Notes: generated by a model not told the origin, from the letters alone. Positions 8,211 to 17,618 are shown, numbered from the stretch's first letter. The stretch is 64,000 nucleotides of DNA from Clostridiales bacterium (GCA_012839295.1 DUNO01000017.1:115814-179813); one strand, 5' to 3'. Numbers and translations: made by a program.

Positions 8211-10157
8211 TTATACTTGATGAATCTTAACTTCAATTGCATAGGGCTTATCACTTTCAACTGTATCACTTATTATAAGCCTTAGACGCCATACCTTATC
8301 CCCCCAGACTTTTGAGAGACGCATATCTTTTCCGGTATCGTAGCTGTCTACGGCAGGTTTAACATTGTCTGAATAGATGACCAGCACGTCTTTCCCGCCA
8401 TTGACTCTTATAATTGCACCTGATTCGGTAAGTTCAGGTTCGTTGGCAAGTACCAGTGAAATATAAGTTTCACTGCAACCGGTGGAGACGACTTGTGTAA
8501 ACTCAAATTCATCTGTTATAGATATTTCTTCCTGTGCTCTGTCAAATCTAAATTTCCTTCTCCAAAAGACAAGACCGCTTTCGGGTAAATATACATCTTT
8601 TAAGTCCATGGAAAGCTCACTGATCTCACCTGAAGTATCGTATGTCACCGCTTTTGCCCTGTAAACTCCGGCATCTTCCAGTTTCATCTTAAACATATCA
8701 AGGTACTGACCGTAGCCATTTACACAGGGCACGTTATGCCACCCGCTGCTGATCGGGACTACCTGCGCCCGCCTGGGGCTAAATGCATCAGAACCATATT
8801 CGCCTCTGCCCATATCTATGATAGCAGGCTTTCCGTCCGAATAGATGATTAAACTACCGACATCGAGGTGATTGTGACTACCCACGGTAGAGCCTCCTTT
8901 TACTGCCAGATAAAGTCCGGCAGAGGTGCCTTCTGTCTGTCTTTCAAACATAAGCTCTGCATCAGGAAGGAACCGGCTTTTTAAGTAGGGGAACCCCTGT
9001 GAAGTTTCCTTATAAAATTCTTTATACTCAAATAGTTCCCTTATTGATAAAAACGGATGTAGTAAATATCCCGTGCTTGTGACAAATACTTCCGTTCCGT
9101 TTACATCACGCATACCCAGCGAGAATTTCTTCAATGTCTCATTCCCGCTGATATTTGCTATACTGTAGAGTCTTTGGGCAGCAGTATGAAGATATACGTC
9201 GGCATCGGCGAAATTTACAAAGGCATTACCGTCAATGTGGTTAGCGTATATATACGAGGTGAGCTTACCAAGCCGTTCATTCTTCGTGAAGTCAAAAGCT
9301 CCGCCGGTGGAGATACGAAGAAGATTAAGACTGTCAAAGAGGCTGCCGCATGAGGTCGTCCAGTAGCTGGTGCCTTCTTTATCGCTGCCGTCTTCGGGAT
9401 ATTCGGCTATAAATTTATCAAGATAATACAGGCATTTTTCAAATACTCTGCTTTTAGTCTCTTTGTCTTTGTTTGTGAGGAGCGTAATGGAAATGACATT
9501 TGAGATAATCCATGCAAGCCAGTTATTTATAAAGTTTCGGCACTTGCCATGACCCATCCACGGATAGTCGTCATGTGTTAAAAACGGGATAATGATGCGC
9601 TCATCCAGGAGCTTGTTAAGGCGTTTACCGATGGATATTGATATGCTGTCAAGAAGTGGTGCTGCCATGTGATAACAGCTTGCAAACAGTGCAGCAGAAT
9701 CAGAGCCGAGGATATCAATATACATAATCGATGAATCTGAAACATCAGGCAGCCTGGGAACCGACGAACCTGTCTTTGGATAAAGTTGATTATGTATGGG
9801 AATAACCCATGTAGCCTCGTCACAAGCCGCCCAGATACCATTTGCGATATCGTCCGAAAAACGGCTCTTGTTTTCTATACATTCGGCAACGGTAAGGTAA
9901 GCAAGAGCAAGGCGTCTTGCAGTTATCTTATCATCTACCGGTGCTCTGCTGCCGGTTCTGTCACAGTCCAGGATGTCTGAGGCGAGAATAGGAGGCCAGC
10001 TGTAACCACAGTACTCTTTGGCACGCTCCAATATGATTTTAGTCAAATCAAACGGAAGTCCTTCCCACGCAGCCCGGTCTGATATAGGCGGGAGGAGAAC
10101 GTTTAGATTAACGTCTGTAAGTAGTTTATCAAAGTCTTGGTAGTATTTTTCGAACAT
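8211..10157 (-). CDS. Heparinase II/III-family polysaccharide lyase-like protein
   Basis: 648 residues, predicted to cleave uronate-containing polysaccharide or oligosaccharide by beta-elimination. The N-terminal two thirds is an (alpha/alpha) toroid (about 1-370). The C-terminal heparinase II/III beta domain starts near 400 and shows GSHNHLDVGSLIIYSDG followed by PAIIDMGRGEYG, the metal/histidine motif of the family. No signal peptide is seen, so it probably acts inside the cell on imported oligomers. An AAAGGAGAC site precedes the ATG. The next gene (GH2 relic) starts 28 bases after its stop, and GH88, which removes unsaturated uronates made by lyases, lies two genes upstream. That pairing supports a lyase role. 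The exact PL family is not assigned. Confidence 0.82.
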   Translation of the reverse strand: MFEKYYQDFDKLLTDVNLNVLLPPISDRAAWEGLPFDLTKIILERAKEYCGYSWPPILASDILDCDRTGSRAPVDDKITARRLALAYLTVAECIENKSRFSDDIANGIWAACDEATWVIPIHNQLYPKTGSSVPRLPDVSDSSIMYIDILGSDSAALFASCYHMAAPLLDSISISIGKRLNKLLDERIIIPFLTHDDYPWMGHGKCRNFINNWLAWIISNVISITLLTNKDKETKSRVFEKCLYYLDKFIAEYPEDGSDKEGTSYWTTSCGSLFDSLNLLRISTGGAFDFTKNERLGKLTSYIYANHIDGNAFVNFADADVYLHTAAQRLYSIANISGNETLKKFSLGMRDVNGTEVFVTSTGYLLHPFLSIRELFEYKEFYKETSQGFPYLKSRFLPDAELMFERQTEGTSAGLYLAVKGGSTVGSHNHLDVGSLIIYSDGKPAIIDMGRGEYGSDAFSPRRAQVVPISSGWHNVPCVNGYGQYLDMFKMKLEDAGVYRAKAVTYDTSGEISELSMDLKDVYLPESGLVFWRRKFRFDRAQEEISITDEFEFTQVVSTGCSETYISLVLANEPELTESGAIIRVNGGKDVLVIYSDNVKPAVDSYDTGKDMRLSKVWGDKVWRLRLIISDTVESDKPYAIEVKIHQV

Positions 10158-10186
10158 AATGTCTCCTTTATTATGGAAAATAGTTT

Positions 10187-10215
10187 GTCACTCCCGGGTT
10201 TGCTCCGGGAGTGAC
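10187..10215. other. Intercistronic hairpin between transporter and lyase genes
   Basis: GTCACTCCCGG (10187-10197) and CCGGGAGTGAC (10205-10215) form a perfect 11-bp GC-rich stem with a 7-base loop. No T tract follows on the minus strand, so it is more likely an mRNA processing or stability element, or a partial attenuator, than a full terminator. Confidence 0.6.
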
Positions 10216-10259
10216 TCTTATTCATGACAAGTGAACCAGCTTGCTGATTCATCTTGTTA

Positions 10260-11618
10260 CTACGCCGCCGCTTCTTTTCTCTTCTTTATATCTTCCTCTA
10301 TCTGCGGCAGCATCTTGTCTATCTTATAAAAGCGTATGAGTACGAACATCAAAGCAAATAAGACCAGTGGTAACAGTGAATACAGTGCCTTTATCATAAA
10401 CAATGCCGCGCCTGACTGTGATGCTGCCATACCGTCGTAACCAACTGCTCCGAGCAGCACACCCACCAAACCAGCTCCTACTCCGGCACCGATTTTATTT
10501 AACAGATTGTTCGCTGCGCAACAAGTTCCGTCCATACGACCGATACCCTTCCAGTCATTAAATGTACCGCAGTTCAACAGCATCAGAGGAATCATGTAGG
10601 AGGTAGGCATCTGTGCCAATCCTGTGCATATGAATCCTACTGCGAGCATGGCCATATTGGATCCTGCAAGAAAAATGATGGCTGATCCTATAGCACCCAG
10701 TATGGCACCGGCCGTAATCAGAAATGACACCGAAAACTTCTTTATCAATTTGGGGAAGAATATCATTGAGAACATCATAGGCAGCGTAAGTGCCTGAAGG
10801 CTGCCGAATTTAGCGATGTCGCCAACGACCCATTTGAAATAATACTGTGCTGCATTCATACCGGTTATCATATTGGCAAGAAGTGTGATTCCACCCACTA
10901 TAAGGATATATGGGTTAACTTTAAGTGTTTTTAGCATATCTGCAATTTTAACTGTTTCTGTGGTCTTTGTAACTTCTACAGGATAGTCTTCTTTTACAAA
11001 AAAGTAACGTAAAAGCCCAATTAAAGTTATGGGAACCGCATAGATAAGTACGAGTTTTGTCCAGCCTGCGCCTGATGTTGCGATATGTTTCATCAGTATG
11101 GGGAAGGAGATGGAAACAACTACTGAGAGTAAGGTTCCGATTATAGCACCGTAGGACTGCACTTTTGATATAACACTCATATTCTTAAATGCCCTGATGG
11201 TATAGGCGCTGCCGGCTGCTTCATACATGGAAGCAAACATATCGCTTGCAAATGAAAATGTAAATACGATCCAGATACATTTTCCTACCAGTCCTATATC
11301 TGGCACCGAATACATGAGGACGGTTGTCGCCCATAGTCCGATCAGTGAGAGATCCCAGGGACGGCCTTTTCCTGATTTAAAATGGAACCTGTCCACGAGA
11401 TAACCTGAGATGATGTCGGTGACTCCATCGGATATCTTAGAGAGAATCATAAGTACTCCCACGAGAGCCGCCGGTAGCCCCAGCGTATCAGTACAATAGA
11501 GTGCCAAGTAACCAATAACGATAAATGATGCCGATTTTGAAAACGCCGCAGTTCTCCAAAGTAAAAGTCTGCCTACCGGAACACGATCCGGGTTTTTAAC
11601 CTTTTCTTCTTTTTCCAT
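10260..11618 (-). CDS. GPH-family (MFS) glycoside/sugar-cation symporter
   Basis: 452 residues with about 12 membrane segments. RLLLWRTAAFSKSASFIVIG at the N-terminus and SKISDGVTDIISGYLVDRF in the first cytoplasmic loop are typical of the glycoside-pentoside-hexuronide:cation symporter family, whose loop 2-3 carries the D..TD signature. The C-terminal tail is lysine-rich (EDIKKRKEAAA). GGAGGAAG lies before the ATG. It sits between GH88 and the heparinase-like lyase, so its cargo is likely a uronic-acid-containing di- or oligosaccharide; this is inference from context. The upstream gap holds candidate operator repeats (11672-11730). Confidence 0.9.
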   Translation of the reverse strand: MEKEEKVKNPDRVPVGRLLLWRTAAFSKSASFIVIGYLALYCTDTLGLPAALVGVLMILSKISDGVTDIISGYLVDRFHFKSGKGRPWDLSLIGLWATTVLMYSVPDIGLVGKCIWIVFTFSFASDMFASMYEAAGSAYTIRAFKNMSVISKVQSYGAIIGTLLSVVVSISFPILMKHIATSGAGWTKLVLIYAVPITLIGLLRYFFVKEDYPVEVTKTTETVKIADMLKTLKVNPYILIVGGITLLANMITGMNAAQYYFKWVVGDIAKFGSLQALTLPMMFSMIFFPKLIKKFSVSFLITAGAILGAIGSAIIFLAGSNMAMLAVGFICTGLAQMPTSYMIPLMLLNCGTFNDWKGIGRMDGTCCAANNLLNKIGAGVGAGLVGVLLGAVGYDGMAASQSGAALFMIKALYSLLPLVLFALMFVLIRFYKIDKMLPQIEEDIKKRKEAAA

Positions 11619-11671
11619 TTCTTCTTCCTCCTAATAAATTGGATTATTTATGTATTTGGTGTTGCTTTATA

Positions 11672-11730
11672 ACTAAATCTTTTACTAAATCGATTCAAAT
11701 ATTTCGATAATCATGAAACGAATTTCGTTT
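11672..11730. promoter_or_regulatory. Candidate operator region upstream of the GPH transporter
   Basis: The gap between GH88 and the transporter holds two direct copies of ACTAAATC (11672-11679 and 11684-11691, 12 bases apart, about one helical turn), as expected for AraC-type sites. It also holds a near-perfect palindrome AAACGAATTTCGTTT (11716-11730). Together they suggest a separately regulated internal promoter for the transporter-lyase part of the operon. No clear -35/-10 pair could be fixed. Confidence 0.35.
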
Positions 11731-11744
11731 TCGCGTAACGACTG

Positions 11745-12881
11745 TCACCAAAGCCGTACCCCCTTACCTAACAGCCTCAGCACTGCCTCCAGAAAATAAT
11801 AATCCCCGTATATAATCGGCACATCGGCATCGAATCTGTTGCCGTTATGCCCGTGATACGATCCGGTACCACCGGATATAATGCCGTCATGTGACTCATC
11901 CCAGTCAGCGTACTTTTCCTCCGTGCTTTTCAGTATACAAAGTGCAGCCTCCGAGTAAAAAGCCTTCTCAAACTCCGGAACATATTCCTCTATTTCCAGC
12001 AGGCCCGAAGCCGCTATCGCACCGGCTGTCGTATCAATATACACCGGTTCTTTTGGTGCCCTAAAGTCCACAAGCGGTATCCAGTCTGCCAGAGAAACAT
12101 TTGCAATAAAGTAATGCGCTACTTGCTTGGCTGCATTCAGATACCGAATATCTTTCGTATGCCGATAGCTGAGTGCAAAACCATACAGCGCCCACGCCTG
12201 CCCCCGCGACCATGATGAAGTGCTTGAGTACCCCTGGTTTTCCGGAAATCCTGCTACAGCACCATTCTCCGGATCAATAGAGACAATGTGGTAGACACTA
12301 CCGTCTTCTCTGATATGATTCTCAAGTGTAGTATCTGCATGACGTATGGCGATATGTTTATACCTCGGATCACCGGTCACCTCATATGCCCAGTACAGGA
12401 GATTTATATTCATCATACAATCGATGATTGCGAAGCCCTCCCTGCCATCATCATTCCAGGCTCTGATAAAACCACCGGCCGGATTAAATCTTCCTGCCAG
12501 AATATTCGCCGCATGAAGCCCGAATTTTCTCGCATCTTCATCTTTGGTTATCCGATAATCCGCCACTGAAGTATTCAGCCACATAAACCCTACATCATGA
12601 TACAATTCGTCCGCCTTTAAGAGCAGTTTATTTAATATATCCGATGTAATACGGGCAGTATCTTTGTATTTCTCATTCCCTGTAGCTTGATACATCTGCC
12701 AGCAAATCCCCGCCCAGAAACCATTGGTCCAAAATGAAGGAAGAAAGCTTCCGAAATCCTGTTTATACTCATTATTTACAGCAAAGTATGGTATCTTAGA
12801 TCCCATGCGTTCTCGCTCTATAGCGAATTTCTTTTGTAGCTTATCCCATGTGGCCTCAAGCCATGCTTGTTCTTTTCCCAT
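11745..12881 (-). CDS. GH88 unsaturated glucuronyl hydrolase
   Basis: Removes the 4,5-unsaturated uronic acid left at the non-reducing end by polysaccharide lyases. From the ATG at 12881 (GGAGGAAACAC just upstream) the protein has 378 residues. An upstream in-frame ATG at 12950 has no ribosome site. The (alpha/alpha)6 barrel is recognisable: SFWTNGFWAGICWQMY, YHDVGFMWLNTS (Asp96) and FAIIDCMMNINLLYWA (Asp154). These two aspartates correspond to the catalytic pair of GH88. SSTSSWSRGQAWALYGFA follows. The C-terminus is complete. First gene of the operon with GPH, lyase, GH2 relic, DUF5605 and binding protein, and divergent from the AraC gene at 13060. Confidence 0.9.
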   Translation of the reverse strand: MGKEQAWLEATWDKLQKKFAIERERMGSKIPYFAVNNEYKQDFGSFLPSFWTNGFWAGICWQMYQATGNEKYKDTARITSDILNKLLLKADELYHDVGFMWLNTSVADYRITKDEDARKFGLHAANILAGRFNPAGGFIRAWNDDGREGFAIIDCMMNINLLYWAYEVTGDPRYKHIAIRHADTTLENHIREDGSVYHIVSIDPENGAVAGFPENQGYSSTSSWSRGQAWALYGFALSYRHTKDIRYLNAAKQVAHYFIANVSLADWIPLVDFRAPKEPVYIDTTAGAIAASGLLEIEEYVPEFEKAFYSEAALCILKSTEEKYADWDESHDGIISGGTGSYHGHNGNRFDADVPIIYGDYYFLEAVLRLLGKGVRLW

Positions 12882-13004
12882 GTGTTTCCTCCGTTCGCCC
12901 CGTTGTCTTTTACAGTGACCCTTTACAGTGACAGGATAACCTAAAATCAAAGCATTTAATATAATTACGTTAACATTTTTGTAATTCTATTGTGTAGTTT
13001 GCAC

Positions 13005-13033
13005 TTGTGTAATCGCTCAGGGTGATATACAAT
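13005..13033 (+). promoter_or_regulatory. Candidate promoter of the AraC gene at 13060
   Basis: TTGTGT (13005-13010) and TACAAT (13028-13033) are 17 bases apart, about 27 bases before the ATG. The -10 is good and the -35 poor. The GH88-AraC gap also holds a GTTAAC-centred palindromic stretch near 12970. Confidence 0.35.
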
Positions 13034-13059
13034 AAAAAACAGAAAGAGGCGATGATACA

Positions 13060-14172
13060 ATGAATATAACTGAACCACTAAATCGATTAACCATAGTAAC
13101 CGGCATCCCTTTCTTTACTATGAATATTTCCGATACACAAGGTATTGATTTCAAGATTTTATCTGCACTTGCAAAGATTTCCCCCGATAAAGACCGTACC
13201 AAACCATTTTATTTTGAAGATATAGAAGGACGTTCTTTTGGAGGGTACGCTATAAGCGGGGAGGACTTTCTGATACTCGGTCCTGTCTCCCTTGATCCTG
13301 CCCGCCACAAAAATTTAAAGCATATACCTTTTGCAACCTTGTGCAGTGCACTATCTCTTGGTATCTATATTTGCACCGGAAAAGATATCCCCGAGATAGT
13401 TATAACAGAAAATGAAAATCCTTCCTTATCAGTGGAAGATAATAAGTTGGAGACATATGACCTGGACAATACTGAGAAGGAGAAAACACGCCACTCTTAT
13501 GAAGATGAGACCCGGTTTATGAATGATATACGTTATGGTCATCCTGAAAACATAAGAAGCCGCATAAAAACCTCAAATATGTCAGAGTTACAGAAAGTTG
13601 GGCAACTGGCGCGGAGCGAATTTAAGCAGATGGAATATATGGCTTGTTCGGTCTTTACGCGCTGTACGATAGCTGCCATGGAAGGTGGTCTTCCCATGCG
13701 AAATGCGTATGCCCTATCAGACCTTGCCAGACAGAAACTGGAGTTATGCACCAATGCTTCGCAAATCCTCCATCTTATGATGAATGTGATGATAGATTTT
13801 GCCGAAAAAGTAAAGGATAATCAAGAAGAGAAAGAGAGGATTTCTTATATAGAAAAAACCAAGAATTATATAGCAAATCACTTGAATGTAGATTTTTCTC
13901 TTGCAGATATCGCCGATACCATAGGTATAGAGAAGCATTATCTCTCCCGTAGATTTTCCGAGACTCAGGGCATAGGCATACAAAACTACACCTTGGAAAA
14001 ACGCCTTGCCGCAGCCGCAAATATGCTCAAATTCTCTGATGTAAATATCAGCCATATCGCAAATTATCTGCGTTTTCCATCCCAGAGTTATATGGGGAAA
14101 CGCTTTAAAGAAAAATACGGAGTAACTCCAAAACAATATAGAAAAAAAGAACAGCTGGTGGGATTTTTATAA
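13060..14172 (+). CDS. AraC-family transcriptional regulator
   Basis: 370 residues. A large N-terminal sensor region (about 1-250) starts NRLTIVTGIPFFTM and includes FLILGPVSLD, a type seen in gut-clostridial AraC proteins. The C-terminal AraC domain (about 265-360) has FSLADIADTIGIEKHYLSRR and VTPKQYRKKEQ. AGAGGCG precedes the ATG. It is divergent from the GH88 operon, which it probably controls. A related but shorter AraC gene follows 90 bases downstream in the same direction. Confidence 0.9.
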   Translation: MNITEPLNRLTIVTGIPFFTMNISDTQGIDFKILSALAKISPDKDRTKPFYFEDIEGRSFGGYAISGEDFLILGPVSLDPARHKNLKHIPFATLCSALSLGIYICTGKDIPEIVITENENPSLSVEDNKLETYDLDNTEKEKTRHSYEDETRFMNDIRYGHPENIRSRIKTSNMSELQKVGQLARSEFKQMEYMACSVFTRCTIAAMEGGLPMRNAYALSDLARQKLELCTNASQILHLMMNVMIDFAEKVKDNQEEKERISYIEKTKNYIANHLNVDFSLADIADTIGIEKHYLSRRFSETQGIGIQNYTLEKRLAAAANMLKFSDVNISHIANYLRFPSQSYMGKRFKEKYGVTPKQYRKKEQLVGFL

Positions 14173-14262
14173 GCCCCACCTTTTAGATAGATGGTCTCAT
14201 CCCCACGGAACCGGTCATGGCTTCCATATACATAGACCCTGCCATCATATATATTAAATATT

Positions 14263-15114
14263 TTGTTATTTGTTCAAAATATTTATTTTAAAAATGCAAA
14301 CCGGGCTATGCCGATAAGAAACAAGACTTGGAAGCAAATAAGTGATTCCAAGTCCTGCTATAATACTACTATAAAGAATACCGGACCTATGCTGGCCTCA
14401 GAATGTTCCAGGAAGCAAGCACAGAGAATATTATCCAGTATGCATCAGTCAGAAAATAAAATCGATGCTTTGCTCGAGTGGCTGACTACCATACCTCAGG
14501 TTAACCATCATCGGTTAGTTGGCATCCTGAAGTTGGTTCATTTATCGGTGAATGATACCGTACCACAGGAGATTGTTAATATTCCGTATTCAAATGAATT
14601 AGATCCAAACGTGTCCATAAGCAACGAACCGGAATTCATCGAACATTTCAGCCCGGAGCTTGAACGGGCACTTTTGTCGAGTATTGAACATGGTAATGTT
14701 GCCGAGCTGGAGAAAATAGTAACTATCCTCCTCCTTTTAAAAAAGATGTTCCTGGACTTTGCAAAAAAAGTCGCCCGAGCCAATGAATTACCTGCTAATT
14801 CCATATTAGTGAAGCAGATCACCAAGGAAATACATGCCCATCTGTACGAGAAAATAACTCCTACCTTAATTGCGGAGCACCTGAACATGAACTGTTCCTA
14901 CCTCTGTAACCATTTTAAGAAGGAAACCGGTAAAACAATAACCGAGTATGTTAACCAGTTAAAAATCAATGAAAGCAGGCGCTTACTAAAGAATACCCAG
15001 CTATCCCTAATTCAGATTTCAACCCAGCTGGGTTTTTCAAGCCAAAGCTATTTTCATATTGTCTTTAAAAAACAAACCGGCATGACTCCCAATGGTTACC
15101 GTAACCAGGCATGA
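14263..15114 (+). CDS. AraC-family regulator, probably 5'-truncated paralogue
   Basis: The frame runs 283 codons from a TTG at 14263; ATGs at 14308 and about 14389 are also in frame, but none has a ribosome site. The C-terminal 100 residues are a complete AraC DNA-binding domain ending MTPNGYRNQA. The central part aligns with the 370-residue neighbour (HRLVGILKLVHLSV against the ATLCSALSLGIYI region, both followed by a PQEI/IPEI string). The first 70 or so residues of the sensor, starting NRLTIVTGIPFFTM in the neighbour, have no counterpart. It is therefore likely a 5'-truncated relic or a minimal DNA-binding protein. A weak hairpin (15169-15175 with 15192-15198) follows the stop. Confidence 0.65.
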   Translation: MLFVQNIYFKNANRAMPIRNKTWKQISDSKSCYNTTIKNTGPMLASECSRKQAQRILSSMHQSENKIDALLEWLTTIPQVNHHRLVGILKLVHLSVNDTVPQEIVNIPYSNELDPNVSISNEPEFIEHFSPELERALLSSIEHGNVAELEKIVTILLLLKKMFLDFAKKVARANELPANSILVKQITKEIHAHLYEKITPTLIAEHLNMNCSYLCNHFKKETGKTITEYVNQLKINESRRLLKNTQLSLIQISTQLGFSSQSYFHIVFKKQTGMTPNGYRNQA

Positions 15115-15284
15115 TTTCATATTGACTTTCCTCCCTCTCTTCGCCTGTTTTACAGGACATAATCTGGAGGTTGTGCGACCACGTCAATTCCCACAACCGT
15201 GTTGCAAGTTTTTCGTTGCCACGATACGTTTCATTGTTTCATTTGCCAAACGTTGGACGCTGTCCATTGATCCTTTAGTAAATC

Positions 15285-16430
15285 TCATTCGCTAATCTTT
15301 AAGGACGCTCCACTAATACCTGTAACCAGTACCGCTATCCCTTCTTTTCCCGGTAAACCGATTTTAATGTGGCCATTGACTTCTTCCGCCATCGTAGTAC
15401 GTGTCATTGTCCAGATATCAATTACTTCAACCCTGTATACACCGTCTTTTGGCAGATTATCCCTCATATAAATTGGGCAAGTCCGTCCAAAATAATGGAG
15501 CCGGTAACCATCGGCGGAAAGCAGCATCGGGGCAGAGGCAATTAGTTCCTCTTTTCTGTGTCTTGGTATTTTCTCCAGAAGATTTCTAAAGCAGTCATCC
15601 TGTCGAACTGCTTCTTCATCATTTTTATCCAGATTTGGATTTGTTCCAACGGGACGAAATAACGCTTCTCCGTCCCCTGGTAAACTATATAATAAGTCTT
15701 TAAGGAAGGCAATTCTTTTTTCACTCTCTCCAAAAAGCCTTCCACCTTTTGCCCACCAAAGTATTTCATCATCCTTATGAAAGGTTTCTCCATGTGTGCA
15801 AAATCCTCCACGGCAAACCGCCCACCAAAATCTGTGAACCATCTCAAAGGCTGAAAGGTTCCCCCAGTCATATTCTATATCGCCTTCATATCCGCATTCA
15901 TCTATGATAATGGGGATCTCATACTCCTGCTTCCAGTAAGGGATATGATGGATATCCTTTGTTTGTATCGAGCAATGGGTCATCCAGTCCTTTTTAGGAT
16001 ATAACATCAGTATATTATGTATTGAAATAAGATGCCCGTATGGATCCTTCCTCTTCAATAGTTCTCCGTATTCATTCCAATCATCCATACTCTTTTTATA
16101 AACCATCTCATATTCATTGGCCAGGCTCCACCATACATTCCGAAATGCTGACAGCCTTGCAATGCAGTATTCCAGATAAATAAGGGACTCCTTCTGGCTT
16201 AAGGCAGCAAAGCCCCATCGATCATAGGGATGAAATAGGATTAAGTCCGCTTCCACACCAATCTCACATAATTCTGCTATTCTTTCATCCAGGTTATCCC
16301 AGAAACCAAAATCCAGCTTCTCAACATCCCATTTGCCGTCGGTATCTGCAAAAAAGGGAAAGCAATCCGGCTCATTGTTGTTATAAGGCATTGATTTCGG
16401 GAAGATGCACATCCGGATGAATCTAACCTT
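15285..16430 (-). pseudogene. DUF5060/DUF5605 putative glycosidase, 5' third deleted
   Basis: Similarity to the 510-residue paralogue at 40884-42416 begins only at about its residue 136: IRMCIFPKSMPYNNNEPD, then DLILFHPYDRWGFA, WWSLANEYEM with the candidate acid/base Glu, IIIDECGYEGD with the candidate nucleophile, and a complete DUF5605 tail (EVIDIWTMTRTTM to LVTGISGASLKISE). Upstream of about 16430 the frame enters antisense-like nonsense that overlaps the 3' end of the GH43 gene in another frame, so the N-terminal DUF5060 domain and first barrel strands are gone. There is no start codon with a ribosome site. The deletion seems to have joined the GH43 stop region directly to the middle of this gene. 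Confidence 0.8.
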
Positions 16431-16455
16431 GCAGCAAAGCCCCTGAGATAGAGCC

Positions 16456-17499
16456 CTACTCATAATCCTCAATCCTCCACTCATCCTTCCAGTCAAGATA
16501 AGCCATCTCACCATCAAACCGGAAGGGCAGCCATACATAGTCAGCAATCGAAGTATTGCGGGTGGCATCATGTCCAAACTTATCATCCCAGGGAACCTTT
16601 TTCTCCGGGTCGAACATCCGCTCAAACAATTCCTTATACTCTTCATAATCATAATCCATATGATCCGGTACCCAGCGGTCTGCACAAGCTATATACAAAT
16701 CCTTCTTTCCCTCTACCTTAAATACAGAAGCAATCTGGGAATGATAGGAGGTATTACTCTTATCCTCCGGATGGGGGTTGCCAAGCACCCGGAAGGGTCC
16801 ATGCCAAGTATCTGCAATTGCCACCTCAGAAGGGTTTGGCAGATATCCTGTAGTGCCGGAGGTGACCAGATAATGCTTTCCCTTTCGATAAAAATGCGCC
16901 GTAGCCTCCCTTACATAGGGCGGTGCAGCATGGGGAAAATGTGTGCTGTAATAGCCTGTAACATCCGTATAATCCGGCGTTAAGTCAGCACAAATTGTCT
17001 CGCTGTGCACACGTTCAAAGTAATAATATGCCTTGCCATCCGGTGCCACCACCAAGTCAAAATCTCCTGCACTCATATTTAAGGGCTTTAGCCCTTCCCT
17101 CACCTTTGTATAAGGTCCCAAGATATGGTCTGCTGTTAAAACTGTCTCCGTCTGGCTGCCATCCTTATTCATGATCTTCAACCAGCATACGTACTTTTTA
17201 GTTGCTTTATTATAAATAATATGGGGACGGTCCATGTAAGAGCTCGGGTGAAGTGAGGATTCCGGATTCTCCGGCTCTGGCGGTATAATTAATCCCCTGT
17301 CCTCCCAATTATAGAGATCTTTGGAGGAATAACACCTCACACCCCAGTGCCAGATTCCATTATCCCCCGTAGTCTTTTCCTTATTCTCACCATACCAATA
17401 ATAAACTCCGTCAATATGGATTACAGAGCCTCCGTGAGCCTGGATACGCTCTCCCTTCGTGTCAAGCCACACTTGCCCCGGCTTAATTGAATTGTACAT
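16456..17499 (-). CDS. GH43-type exo-glycosidase (subfamily 24/34-like)
   Basis: 347 residues, five-bladed beta-propeller type, no signal peptide. The start VWLDTKGERIQAHGGS, then VYYWYGENK, SYMDRPHIIYNK, FPHAAPPYVREATAHFYRKG, YLVTSGTTGYLPNP and TSYHSQIASVF resemble GH43 enzymes of the exo-beta-1,3-galactanase/beta-galactosidase branch. That branch lacks the usual RDP catalytic aspartate near the N-terminus; in fungal exo-beta-1,3-galactanase a glutamine serves instead. Such an enzyme would trim beta-galactan backbones. An AAAGGAGGAAG site precedes the ATG. It follows the GH106-like gene by 96 bases, and its stop (16456-16458) lies right beside the decapitated DUF5605 gene. Confidence 0.82.
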   Translation of the reverse strand: MYNSIKPGQVWLDTKGERIQAHGGSVIHIDGVYYWYGENKEKTTGDNGIWHWGVRCYSSKDLYNWEDRGLIIPPEPENPESSLHPSSYMDRPHIIYNKATKKYVCWLKIMNKDGSQTETVLTADHILGPYTKVREGLKPLNMSAGDFDLVVAPDGKAYYYFERVHSETICADLTPDYTDVTGYYSTHFPHAAPPYVREATAHFYRKGKHYLVTSGTTGYLPNPSEVAIADTWHGPFRVLGNPHPEDKSNTSYHSQIASVFKVEGKKDLYIACADRWVPDHMDYDYEEYKELFERMFDPEKKVPWDDKFGHDATRNTSIADYVWLPFRFDGEMAYLDWKDEWRIEDYE

Positions 17500-17569
17500 A
17501 TTTTCATCTTCCTCCTTTTACTCCATTTTCGTTAACGCTTCTGCTAATATAATGCCATGGATTTATTCT

Positions 17570-17618
17570 GCAGTATTTCATTTTATTTTATTTTGTTATG
17601 CTATAATTTCTTTTCTAT
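17570..17618. repeat. Copy A of a 44-49-bp dispersed repeat
   Basis: The segment starting GCAGTATTTCATTTTATTTT recurs at 22392-22435 with a 5-base insertion and about two substitutions. Copy A covers the last codons and stop of the GH106-like gene and lies 70-120 bases before the GH43 start. See the findings. Confidence 0.75.

Noticed and set aside
17570..17618. Promoter at the dispersed repeat (contains TATAAT on the plus strand)
   Set aside because: The TATAAT faces away from the genes that follow on the minus strand, and no plus-strand gene is present, so a promoter role is unsupported.
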